DNA of 64,000 nucleotides, from positions 215,065 to 279,064 of the forward strand of contig VZRR01010232.1 of assembly GCA_013398015.1 (NCBI GenBank), given 5' to 3'. Shown here piece after piece: positions 52,041 to 62,125 of this stretch. A program made the position numbers and the translations under genes. The stretch is from Oreocharis arfaki (Eukaryota; Chordata; Aves; Passeriformes; Paramythiidae). The notes beneath the pieces were generated by a model. It was not told the origin of the DNA. It searched no databases and was given only the letters and a program-made list of their open reading frames with translations. Each line of letters starts with the position of its first letter. The stretch's first letter is position 1.

Positions 52041-54178
52041 GTGAGTATTTTATGTATTTTCTGTATTATGCATATTTTCATTAGAAGGAGGTGATAGATT
52101 TTCTGTGATGCTCAATATTTATTTTCTATTTTGAGTGCTTGAAATAGAACTTGGTCTTTCCTCTACTCTCCAAGGCACAGACCTTTGATTCGCTTTGAAG
52201 ACCTTAGTGTTGCCAGAAATTCTCTTCTCTGTTTTAATATTACTGTTAATAATTTTTTTTAATTTGGGAGTCTTATAAGAGCTTTCAGAGAAGAATGTCT
52301 GTCACGATTTAGTCTGATAGTTTCATAACTTACCTTTTACTCTCTACATAAGAAACACTGTCCTCAATTTCTGAGCAAATAATATGTTCATAACCTTTAT
52401 AAAGATTATGAATTACTACTGGGCCTAAGCTTGATTGTTTATATTCCACTTGCTTTTTAAGTAGTATTACTTTGACTTCACTGAGTCAGTAAAACGTGAC
52501 ACAGGCTCTTAGATTTTGTGTTTTAGTGTCAGTACAGTGAATGCCACAAAAATGTAAGTCATACAAATCATACATTCCATGGCGTGAAGAGCTTATGGTC
52601 TTTAGTCCCAGTCATGGAAATATTTATGTGTAGGACTAACTTTCTGCATTTTGATATTAAAGGTTTAGTAAGCTGTTTAAATATCAATACCTTTCTATTG
52701 GTAAAGGCCTATGAACCTATTCTGCAGCTGCTCGCTCAGCTCAGTAGTCCCTGGTCACACGAGGGAATTAAATGAGCAGGACCTGCCCAATTCCTCTGAC
52801 ATTGTTCGTGAGGCATAAAGGATTCCACTGACATCTGTAGAAAGCTGACAGCAGAATCAGGATGGAAGGTCTGGACATATGAACAGGTTTATAGGCTGGG
52901 GCTGTAGCACGGACAGGACAAACCGACTGCTGAAGGTACCAAGGTTTACACAGCAAATCTGAAGTTAATGGTGTAACAGCAGCAATGAATTATTTTGAGT
53001 TGCATCAGAATCAAAAAGGGGACAGGAATTCTGAATAAAATAATTAACTCCAAGGCTTCTTCTCTGCTGTAAATTTAGAACAAATTATTTACCCACATAA
53101 CTAGTACTTATAACCTGGGAATTGCTAACCAGTGATTATTTTTGTTCTGTAATAATAATGTAACATGTAATGTTACAAAGTACCTTACTTATTAAGTTGG
53201 ATTTACTGTCACACAATCTGCACACTCTGAATTCATAATATAACATGATTGATGAGACATCTCCTCTTGGAAGCAGATGCCAGTAATGCATTTAAAATAC
53301 TGTAGCAGTGTATTATTTCATATTTATGAACGAACAGCACTTCACTTCCTAGCCCTGGTTCTCTATTCTATTTATATTTTGGAAGGTTTTCTTGGTAGAT
53401 CTGTCATTCTGCTAATGTCTAATCCATTGAATCAGAAAATGCTTCAATCATGACCTGAAAATTAAAAGGTGGCATTCTTAATTAAATCAATAAACTAATT
53501 GCTGTATAGTAGCAATTCAATTTAGGTGCTTTGATTGCTCTCCCTTAGCAAGTACTCCCAGACACAGAGTGACTTCAGACTAAGATTGTATCTGTCAGAC
53601 TGTGAAACTTTGAACATTTAATTTCCATTAATTGATTTCCTCAGTGTTAACAAATATGATATCAGATTCTCAAATAAGAACTTAAATAGGGTGATTTTTA
53701 TCTACATAAATGCAAATGCAATAATAATTCAAAGCCCAGATGATCAGAATTTTACTCTATAATATGTAATTATTCACAGTCCACTTGTGTATCTAAGCAG
53801 TTTCTAAACAGGACTAAGAAAGGAAATATGGGATGTCACTTTTGGTCCTTTTCTTTTTTATTATTGTTGGATAAGAGGGTAAACTGGCAGTGCTTTCTGA
53901 ATATTATAGTTAGCTTTATTTTCATGAAAAGAAATTTGCTTAAAAGCTTGATGGTAAATACATGAACCAAAGATATTTATTGTGCTATATAATAAAACAA
54001 TGGTTCAAGGATATCTGTGTTTAAAGACTGAGCTTCCCATGTAGCACATTTGCATTTTGAGCACTCAGTTCACCCCTGAAAAGAGGAGACCATCCATGAA
54101 TCAAAATTCTCTTGTTTCTGCGGCCTGTTATTATTGAGTACTAAGGAATGCCTTTTTGGGGGTCTTTCTTCCCTCTAG
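52041..54178 (+). other. EBF1 intron, 2.1 kb, AT-rich, no gene seen
   Basis: The intron runs from GTGAGT to CCCTCTAG. It splits an Ile codon (A|TT). The content is AT-rich, with no recognisable repeat family or gene. Confidence 0.88.
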
Positions 54179-54373
54179 TTGTGCCATCAAGTCCGACAAT
54201 GGCCTCCTCCACAAGCCTCCCCTCCAACTGTAGCAGTTCCTCGGGGATTTTCTCCTTCTCACCAGCCAACATGGTCTCAGCGGTGAAGCAGAAGAGTGCG
54301 TTTGCGCCTGTCGTGAGACCCCAGACCTCCCCCCCTCCCACCTGCACCAGCACCAATGGCAATAGCCTGCAAG
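54179..54373 (+). CDS. EBF1: EBF1 coding exon: Ser/Pro-rich C-terminal region
   Basis: After CTTCCCTCTAG, two bases complete Ile, then 64 codons plus one base precede the donor GTAGGT at 54374. The product is VPSSPTMASSTSLPSNCSSS, SGIFSFSPANMVSAVKQKSA, FAPVVRPQTSPPPTCTSTNG and NSLQ. The core SGIFSFSPAN-(M/V)-SAVKQKSAFAPVVRPQ is a hallmark of vertebrate EBF proteins. The details STSLPSNCSSSSGIF and QTSPPPTCTSTNGNSLQ fit EBF1 and not EBF3 (as I recall, QASPPPSCTSANGNGLQ). The exon ends with one base of the next codon. That base can pair in frame either with the final exon at 58887 (GCT, Ala) or with the alternative exon at 54738 (GAC, Asp). Confidence 0.96.
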
Positions 54374-54737
54374 GTAGGTGGAACCAGGGCTGCACAGGAG
54401 GTGGCTGCTCCCAACCGCGAGCTCACGGTGCCTCGTGAGGCTCGAAGCAGCTCCGAGTTGTCCCAGGGGAGCGAAGGCAGTGGGGGATCCCTGGTGGGCT
54501 CTGTCCTAAAGTTTCCTCCTGTAAAGAGTAACTGGACTCCACCCCCAGCCCGCCTTGTACCCTGCAGGTGTTTGGCAACCACCCTATCTCTAACTCAACT
54601 AATACTGCTGAGCTGGGAGGCTGTGTCTTTTAAAGCACAGACCTGCTGTTTTGATAAACACAAGTAATATTTCAGCTTACTAATACCGTCCTTTTTCTTT
54701 CTTTCCTCTCTTATTCCCTGTTGTCGTCCTTTATCAG

Positions 54738-54806
54738 ACCAGTCTTTTGTGGACTCTAGCAAGTACTCCACTGCAGGGTCTCTCCAGGGGCTGGCCTTCT
54801 CCTGAA
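54738..54806 (+). CDS. EBF1: Candidate EBF1 alternative (cassette) exon encoding a different C-terminal tail
   Basis: This 69-nt segment is preceded by a very strong polypyrimidine tract (54690-54730) and the acceptor TTATCAG. Joined to the exon ending at 54373, the leftover G makes GAC, and the frame reads DQSFVDSSKYSTAG followed by SLQGLAFS, then TGA at 54803-54805. One base later a consensus donor GTACGT begins at 54807. Inclusion would replace the normal ten-residue end (AISGMIVPPM) with 22 residues. The stop sits 1 nt from the exon junction, so decay of the transcript by the usual position rule is not expected. Seen directly: acceptor, phase, open frame, stop, donor. Inferred: that it is used. 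It could instead be a terminal exon polyadenylated downstream (an AATAAA occurs at 55479). I do not confidently recall this tail from a named EBF1 isoform. Confidence 0.7.
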
Positions 54807-55752
54807 GTACGTCACTCAATCTTCCCTTCCTTTTTGTCCTTTGTCATAGTACACTTGTGCAGAAATCCTACTGAGAGCAAATAGACCGTTGCAGAGCTTG
54901 GCACAAACCTCCCCTTTCATGAAGAGGAGATGCATTACAAACTAACAGCAGCGTTTTCCACTTTAACTCACACCAGGACAAACATTAGTTTCCACTGATT
55001 AATGTACTCCTGTGCCAATTAATTCCAGAAATGGCGCGGGGCCTTTTGGAAAGCCCATTGAACTGCTGGTATCAAGGGGCTGCTCCTTTTCTGCATCCCT
55101 TCCCCTCTCATTACAAGTATTCCAGCATTAGTATCTAAATCCGTTTGAAGGGGTGATGCAGGCGAGGCAGTGACAGACAAAAGCTTGTCAAACAGGATGC
55201 TGCAAAGCCCAAGCACTGCCCATCTCATTGTTTGGCTGAGTCTGTTTTACAAGACTGTGCCTAAACCTCCCCGTGTGATTCCCTCACTGCACATCAGTGT
55301 GCTGAGAGAGGCATTTTCATGCTCGCTTGGATCCAGGGGTTTCCTTAAGCAGATGCAGCCAGCTGCCTCCAGCTGCCAGAGGTGGGAAAGATTTCACGTG
55401 CGTTGTGCTTCCCCCAGACCTGAGATTTGTTTCCTTTCCACGAGCCTGTGCAAATTATCCAAAGAGCATCGAGTGGGGAATAAAATCCATCCTTTTTTAG
55501 CCAGGTTCAGAAGGAGAAGTGCAGAGCAGGATGGTTGCACAAACTGCATGTGCCACTCCTCAGCCTCTGGACAGAGGAACACTGGGCTTGAAGACAAAAC
55601 GCTGATAGCACCATTAATGGCCAAGAAAAACCTATATGCAAGCAGAATGGAAGGGATTCATTCATAAAACTTGGGTGTATTGTGCCTGAAGGAAAGCATT
55701 GTCCTCAGTGCATGTCACAGTGGTGAACTGGGAGGAGGAATCCTTCAAGGTG

Positions 55753-55766
55753 CACACACACACACA
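55753..55766 (+). repeat. (CA)7 microsatellite
   Basis: A short perfect CA run in the last intron, downstream of the candidate alternative exon. Confidence 0.85.
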
Positions 55767-58700
55767 GAGGAACTGTGCAGGAACTGTAGATTTACTAGGA
55801 ACTAATAAGCAGAACTTGGGTACCTTCAGTTAGGGCTTCGTTATAAATACAAACTGTGTCAGGAATAAGACAAAACAAAATTTTCAGGTGAAGTACAGCA
55901 TTTAGAAGATTCATTTTTGTACATTTAAAAGAATTGGCAGTGCTGACGTGCTTCAAGTTTTAAAAGCAACAGCTAAAAATATTTCCCATCTGAAAGAAAA
56001 AAAAAATAAAAAAAAAATCTTTTGAACATGTTAATGTTTTTTTCCTCTCTTCACCTTGTCCCGTCTTCTTGTTGTGGATGGAGAGAAAAAATGAGTAACA
56101 GGAGAAAGCTTTTTCAGGCACTGTTTCTCCTGTCACGAGACACAATTCTCAGGTTCCATGTACTCGGTTATGAAAAGCAATTATGGAGTGAGCCGAGAGC
56201 AGCGGCCACAACTGGAGCTGCCTGATTGCCTCCTCATTATGTCACCTCCACATCTGTAATGCCCAGAAACCACACAGATCTGAGCCTTTCCCCTAATTTT
56301 TGTTTAGCAATTCAGTTCTCATAATAGGAACGAGACACCAAGAGATGGTTCATTTCTAGGTCATCACCGAACTTCTTGGTGAGTTCAAGGCACACAGCCT
56401 TTGGTCCCGTGCCTTCTGACACCACCTGAGGCTCCTAATAATCACTCAGAGATGCACTGCCTGTTGTGCCTTAATGCTTAAATAAACAACCATGTATAAG
56501 GAGGCTGTCTTATCTCTCTTGGGCTTCTGGATACATCAGAAAGCAATCAAGCTTTCCTTGTGTAGCTTAGATATCAGCAGAACTCGCTAAAACAGCAGCC
56601 AGGCTTATCTGTTGTTCTCTTTGCCATGCAATTTTGTAAAACTCCAAATACATTATTTCTGTAATTTGCTTGCAGCAAATACAAATTAGTGTATGATAGA
56701 AGAAATAAAGGCCATTGGTGGGAGCTTTTCTATTCTCTGCCCTCCCTTTTTGGAGGTGGTGTGATCTCATACCTACACTGTTTCCCACTGATATCTCTGT
56801 TTTCAGGATCAATAACAGGCTACAGCTGAGAGAATTTGCATGACTAGATGTAGCACTTATGGAATAAAAGTGGAGTGATATAGATGAAGACTTGGAAAGA
56901 ATGGAAATATCAAAGCTTTTAGGCAGCAAAGATATCATTTGCCTTGTAATTTAATTCAGGATTTCAGAGCTCTTCAAAAACAATAGTGCTTTGAAAAAAT
57001 GACCTAAGATCTGCCTCTGTGCCATTTGTTTCCCACAGCAGAAGGTGCATGCCTGATCTGTAACCACAGGGAAATGTCTAAATCATGAAGGGAGGAATTG
57101 CAATTATCTCACCTTTTTTGGGCCCCTACCCAGGGTAGATAGCTGTCCTGTCCCAAGAGACACAATTCTTGACTACGTATTGGTGAAATTGATTTGCTTC
57201 TGATGAATCTTTCAGACTGAGAATTTTTTATTGGAATAATATCTTTACATTTTCTGAAAAAGGGATACTTTTCCTAAAGCAGAACAACACCTTGTCCTAA
57301 AGTGTCCTCTGTGCTTCTCACTTAAGTGCCTTCCTGTAGGGCTTAAAGCAACTTAGCTCACTTTTCTGTCCCTTTTATCCTCACTCTCAGCTCCTTGAAG
57401 AATCCTTGTGGGGGGGGACACAATCAGTACAGTGATTCCACACGATAAATTCCAATAATTGAAATGCTGTTGCAGTGTGCCACCTCTGAGGGTGGCCTGT
57501 TGCAAACATGTTGGATGTGTTTTGCATTCTCTCCTTCTCCTCTCATTTTATTTCGTTTAATCAGTGCAGTTTGCTCGAGCTGTTCTCCCCTTGCTGATTA
57601 GACTTGTAATTCTTGCACATATGGTGGTGTTTGTGGAGAAAACATTTCCCTCCTCTCCCCCTCCAACCCCAAATCTGTGAGTCTTTTACTTTGGCTCTGT
57701 TCTTATCAAATAATTGCAGCTGTAATTAAAGCACAATGAATCAGCACCAGTCACGGGGTTGAGTCCTTCCTTAAGAAATTACATGTCCAGATGTCTGGAA
57801 TGGCAGGCAGCTCCAGCATTTAAATCATGTGCCCGGGAAGTGCCGCCAACCTGAAGGCGAATCTGTTTTCTCCCTCTTGGCAAATAACTGTACAACTGGA
57901 ATTTTAGAGACACATCATTTTTACAGTTTCCATCATAAACTTCCATGACTACCCCTGTAATGATGTGCTTGCTCACAGGGTGTCCCTTGGACACTCGGGA
58001 TGTCTGATCTGTGTCCCCTGTAAATAGGGAGAGATGGAGCTGGAGATCAACTTATGAGCAAAACTGTGCCTGTTGGCTTTTAATTAATGTCTCCCTGCTG
58101 AGGGGTGGTGCTTTCACAGAAAGTGAGGTAGGAAGCTTAATAAAGAAATGCTGATGATTCAACTTAGCCAGCAAAAGAGAAAACATCCTAAATTAACATT
58201 CACCTACGACTCACCTGATGTAGTTGGTGGTGTCTGCTACAAGTGGAATAAGAAAGATGCTGGTCTGCTAACCCACGAGTTAAGCACATATTTCAAACTG
58301 AAAATTGGATTTGAGAGTTTAGGTCCTTTTCTGGAGTGCATACATGAGTCCCAGGGATGGGCACTGAGCTTTGGGAGGACTGGCACAGGGGAAGGAGCCG
58401 TGTGAGTGCCACTGCAAGGGGCACCCCTCCAGGGCCATGCCAGTGACAGCCTGTGGGACTCCAGCTGTTTCCCCAAATGTGGTGCCAGTACCTGCTTTGC
58501 TTTCAAAAGAGTAACAGAATGCGTGGCAACGGCTGGGTCGAGTCAAAGTCTCCTGAGCATTTTGGGATTTTGAAACTAAAAGCAGAAAAATAAGTTGGGG
58601 TCTGATACTGAGGAAGGATGGTTTTCCTACAGAAAACCAGTAATTTCAGCAAAGTCACTTCCAATTTGAATCACTTTTCAGTCAGAAGGAAACTTCCCAT

Positions 58701-58846
58701 GATTATTGTGTATATAGTTGTCTCTTATGAATGATACTTATATATGAATTTAACTCAAAGTACATCTGACTACATTGCTAGTAAATGTTTAAAGCTCTGA
58801 GGGTTTTAAAAGTTGTTTGATAATGCAGAAAATTAACTTTTTACCC

Positions 58847-58863
58847 CTCTCTCTCTCTCTCTC
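58847..58863 (+). repeat. (CT)8 microsatellite within the polypyrimidine tract of the final exon acceptor
   Basis: An uninterrupted CT run, followed by CCCCTTCCCTTTCCTTCC and the acceptor CAACAG at 58881-58886. It forms part of the splice acceptor signal for the last coding exon. Confidence 0.9.
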
Positions 58864-58886
58864 CCCCTTCCCTTTCCTTCCAACAG

Positions 58887-58918
58887 CTATATCTGGCATG
58901 ATTGTTCCCCCCATGTGA
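58887..58918 (+). CDS. EBF1: EBF1 final coding exon (last ten codons and stop)
   Basis: The exon begins after a long CT-rich tract and CCAACAG. Two bases complete the Ala codon (G|CT) begun at 54373, then ISGMIVPPM is followed by TGA at 58916-58918. The ending SGMIVPPM is that of vertebrate EBF1; EBF2 and EBF3 end in related forms with LVVPPM. The function of this conserved hydrophobic tail is not evident from the sequence. The 3' UTR follows without interruption in the same exon. The short coding part and conserved stop make the end of the gene certain. Confidence 0.96.
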
Positions 58919-59639
58919 AAGAATTGCCTTGAAGAATTTTATTAATGAAGAGGTTGAATTCTGCTTCAGAGAGAATCTGATACAAGTCCCAGAGTGGAAC
59001 TTTTTACTCAGGCCTTTTTAAAAATAAAAAAGAAATAAAGAAGGATGTTACAATAACTGCAGATTTTTAAACAAAAAAAAAAAAATCACCATCCTTGCAA
59101 ATACTGAAATTAACAATCCACAATTGCAAGGTGTTGATTCAAGTTGTCCATCCCAAATACCTGGGAGATATATTTATTGTATGTTGATAAAAAATCCACT
59201 TTTTTTTTTTTTCGGGGGTGGGGGCTTGCTTTTATTTCCTTCTGGTTTTTTGTGGTTTTTTTAAGGCTTGATTTAACTCAACACCATTTGTCTTTTATAA
59301 ATCATACAATCACACAAGGGACACTAGAGATGGAACTCCGCATTTTTTAATTTATGAATTGTTTGGGTTTTTTTTAAAGCTGTGTAAAGGAAAACGAAGT
59401 GGTGTCATTTACATACAAGTCTGTATGGGACAGAATAGAAGTGCCAGTTAGTTTTTTGTAGGAGAATTATGGCCATTTAATTAAGGGTCGGCTCATATAT
59501 GTTGCTTATCCAGTGGTGACTTGCTGATATGACGCATTTATAATGTTCTAATTAAATAGATATCACCCCCTAGAAAGCTGATATTTTTGGATTATGAGGG
59601 CGGGGTGAAGGGTGGGATCAGTAACCTCTGTCTTTAATA

Positions 59640-59780
59640 CCAGGCTGAAAAGTTGTGTAAATAATACAACAGGAAAAGTTCATCACACAGCACCAGGCCG
59701 GAAGGGGACCTTAAGGTCCAACCTTTCTTGGCAAAAAGCTGGTGGGAGGGAAGGTAAGGCTGGAAATATCAAATATGTGT
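59640..59780. mobile_element. Possible degraded retroelement fragment (CR1-like) in the 3' UTR
   Basis: The stretch GGCCGGAAGGGGACCTTAAG, then GTCCAACCTTTCTTGGC, resembles the GGAAGGGACCTTAA...TCCAACC signature common in 3' ends of avian CR1 LINE copies. The similarity is short and the usual terminal octamer repeat is not seen. It sits at the edge of the GC-rich block in the 3' UTR, which agrees with an insertion. A repeat-library search would decide. Confidence 0.3.
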
Positions 59781-60238
59781 CCTCTGGAAGTGCAAACCCG
59801 GTGCCTGTAGATGCAATGCCAGACCTGCAGAAGGAGGGGAGCGCGGCGCTCTCTCTTTGGGTGACATCCCAGACCCCTCCACACGATCGGCCTTCCCCAA
59901 GCGCAGCCTCAGCTCAGCTGTGCCCTTTGGATTTGGCACGGGGGACACAGACTGGGCCGTGCCTGGGGGGCTTTCAGCCCCTCTCCCCCTGCCCTGCTGG
60001 TTCTGCTGGGGCAGGATGGGCACAGCCTCAGGCAGGGCTTGCACCCTCCCCACCCCAGAGCTCTCCTGGCCCAGGCTCCCACTGGCATCGTTCCTGTATC
60101 AGTCGACCCTCCCAGTTCGTACCACGCTCTATCCAGGACAGGGATCTGCTTTTGAGCAGTGAAACATGAGTTTGGGGGTGGGGGTGGGGCTCTTAGGAAG
60201 GGTTCAAATCAAAACCATAGCTTCTGTTTTACGAAAAA

Positions 60239-60244
60239 AATAAA
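60239..60244 (+). terminator. Possible proximal polyadenylation signal AATAAA
   Basis: AATAAATTGC lies just after the GC-rich block of the 3' UTR. No strong GU-rich element is evident immediately downstream, so this is a weak candidate. Confidence 0.25.
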
Positions 60245-61417
60245 TTGCTATCATTATCTGGGAAGTGTTCTTAAAAACTGTTAGTCAAAGAGGCAGCAAA
60301 GCTCTGAAGATGCATTACCTGATATTTTTTCTTTGCTGTTGTGTTTTGTATGTAGTTATAAATACTGTAGATTTTTTGTGATTTTTTGCCAAAGTTGTTG
60401 TTCTATTTATACATTTTAATGTCTTACGACAGTTTTTCAATATCACAAAAAAAAAAAAAAAAGAATTTTACTGCATATTTTGCAAAAAGAGCTCACTACC
60501 TTTAGCTTGCACATACTTGCAAATTAATTAAAGAAAAAAAAGCTTTTTGTTTCTGTTTTTTGTTTGTTTGTTTTGCGGGGGATTTTGTAAAATATCCATA
60601 TAAATAATGTATTTATCTTTGGAATTTGTACATTGCTTTTTGTCCCCTACAAGTTTATTTTATTGTGTATGTTTGCTATGTGAAAAGTGCTGATTTGTTT
60701 GGTCATTCACCGTTGTATTAGCTGTTTAAATGTGATTTTAATACATTTCATTTATAGGGTTGGTTTTTTTTAGTATTGTTTAAAACCATGCTTCCATTTT
60801 TTTTTTAATTTCCACCCAAAAGCCATTGTCTATTTTTGTATTATTTGTAAGTTAAGAAGTTTTTTCCAATATATGGCAAAAAGTAGCATATTATTCTTGT
60901 AGCATTTAGTTATGTAGATTTTAAAAAAAAATGTATCCTTTGCTTTTGAGGCTTAACAAAAACTAATGCTGTTTTACTCTATTAATATGCATGGGATTTC
61001 TCCTCTTTGGAGTGACGCATTTTTGTGCATTAAATATGGGGAGAAACTTCATAGAACTCAATGAAAATACTTTCTTTCTTAAGTCTGCTTGTATATTTCT
61101 CTGTCTTTCACATAAATATAAACCAGCAGATTGGATGCCTTAACAATGCAAATCATATTCATTTCACTTGTACATTGTACTGTGCACCAGAACTGTCAAT
61201 CATCACTAACATTCTAAGAAAAAAAAAAAAAAGAGGAATTGAAAAGCACAAAAGAACTGTTTTGTTACCTTAAAACAATATAACTTTTTTCTAGTCGAGC
61301 AAGAAATCATTTACAACGATGCTGCAACTGTGCATGCTTCCTGTATGAATTTTGCAATGGTTTTCACTAGAATGTCACAGTGTGATCTTTGGGGGGGGAA
61401 GGGAAAGAAAAACAGGA

Positions 61418-61435
61418 TTTTTTTTTTTTTTTTTT
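61418..61435 (+). repeat. Poly-T run (18) in the 3' UTR
   Basis: A homopolymer following a G8 run at 61391-61398 and a purine-rich stretch. It is read as U18 in the transcript. Confidence 0.85.
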
Positions 61436-61449
61436 CCTCGTGGTGAGAA

Positions 61450-61455
61450 AATAAA
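61450..61455 (+). terminator. Possible proximal polyadenylation signal AATAAA
   Basis: A canonical AATAAA in GAAAATAAAAGAAG, with a T-rich segment (CAGTTTATTGCTTCTCTGT) about 35 nt downstream. It would shorten the 3' UTR by about 650 nt. Usage is uncertain. Confidence 0.35.
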
Positions 61456-62098
61456 AGAAGAGAAAACTGGAAAAATGTGAGAGACATCAGTTTATTGCTT
61501 CTCTGTATTCCGAGCGATTATTCTAATTCACATAATAAGCAACAGCACGACAATGTAATCAAATTTAAAGCCATATTTTGTCCAGTGACACCGTCGATTA
61601 CTCTTGTAGAGCTCCACTCAGTCCTAGTGATTCTGACACCACTTTAGCCACATTTGTAGTCTCTACTCCAGTGTCCAAAGAGCCTTTGACAATGTGCATA
61701 ATTCCGTTTTGTTGCAGCTATTTGTCGTGGTCTGATGAATGGGAATTTATCAAAAATCTCCCCCGCGCCACCCTTTGTCTTTTACAAAGTAAAAGATGCA
61801 GCTGTTTACAGAATATGGCTTTAAGTGGAAACATTCAGATTTCAGTTTAAACAAGGTGAAGCTTCACAATGACTGGATTGCATAAAGTAATGCCTATTTC
61901 CTCACAGTTGTACTAGGATGCAGCTAAAATGAAGTCATCTCTGAAACTACTAACCTTTCACCTTCTTATCTAAATCTTTTTGAATAGACACACACACTGT
62001 ACAGTTCTATTGTTAGAGAAACTAACTACTGTAGAGATTGTTATAATTTTTTTGCAGAAATTCAAGCTGTAAAAACTTTTCAACTTTCACAATATTTA

Positions 62099-62104
62099 AT
62101 TAAA
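62099..62104 (+). terminator. Likely distal EBF1 polyadenylation signal ATTAAA
   Basis: ATTAAA lies within TTTAATTAAAGTTACTTCC. It is followed about 25-45 nt later by a GU/U-rich element (CTGGTTGTGTGTTCATTTTT), the usual arrangement for cleavage and polyadenylation. After this point the base composition loses its U-rich UTR character. Confidence 0.6.
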
Positions 62105-62125
62105 GTTACTTCCTGTCTGTGAATA

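Larger units (their letters stand above)
54374..58886 (+). other. Last constitutive EBF1 intron, 4.5 kb, containing a candidate alternative exon
   Basis: If the alternative exon at 54738-54806 is skipped, this is a single phase-1 intron from GTAGGT to CCAACAG. It ends in a long pyrimidine tract that includes a (CT)8 run at 58847-58863. A (CA)7 run lies at 55753-55766 and an A-rich run at about 55996-56019. An AATAAA at 55479-55484 could serve an alternative terminal exon. Other open frames, including one of 165 codons at 55170-55667, have no recognisable product. Confidence 0.85.
58919..62125 (+). other. EBF1: EBF1 3' untranslated region (3' end inferred)
   Basis: About 3.2 kb of mainly AT-rich sequence follows the stop codon and runs to the likely polyadenylation signal at 62099. 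The parts just after the stop and from about 60200 to 62100 are U-rich, with many short A/U motifs, a Pumilio-like UGUAAAUA near 59655 and homopolymers (poly-A 60447-60462, poly-T 61418-61435). A distinctly GC-rich block at about 59680-60170 interrupts this and may be an insertion. Earlier AATAAA hexamers at 59023, 59034, 60239 and 61450 could give shorter 3' ends. The downstream boundary is an estimate; only transcript 3' ends would fix it. Confidence 0.75.

Noticed and set aside
54374..54438. Read-through of the exon ending at 54373 into the intron (21 extra codons to a stop)
   Set aside because: A strong GTAGGT donor sits at 54374, and both downstream exons match its phase. Retention is possible but has no supporting signal.
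55170..55667. 165-codon + strand open frame in the last EBF1 intron
   Set aside because: The composition is not protein-like over its length (Ser/Cys/Arg scatter), and a minus-strand frame overlaps it. There is no homology I recognise.
59612..60169. 185-codon open frame in the 3' UTR as a possible second cistron
   Set aside because: It coincides with a GC-rich, stop-poor block. Pro/Ser-rich translation without a domain, and more than 650 nt after the EBF1 stop.
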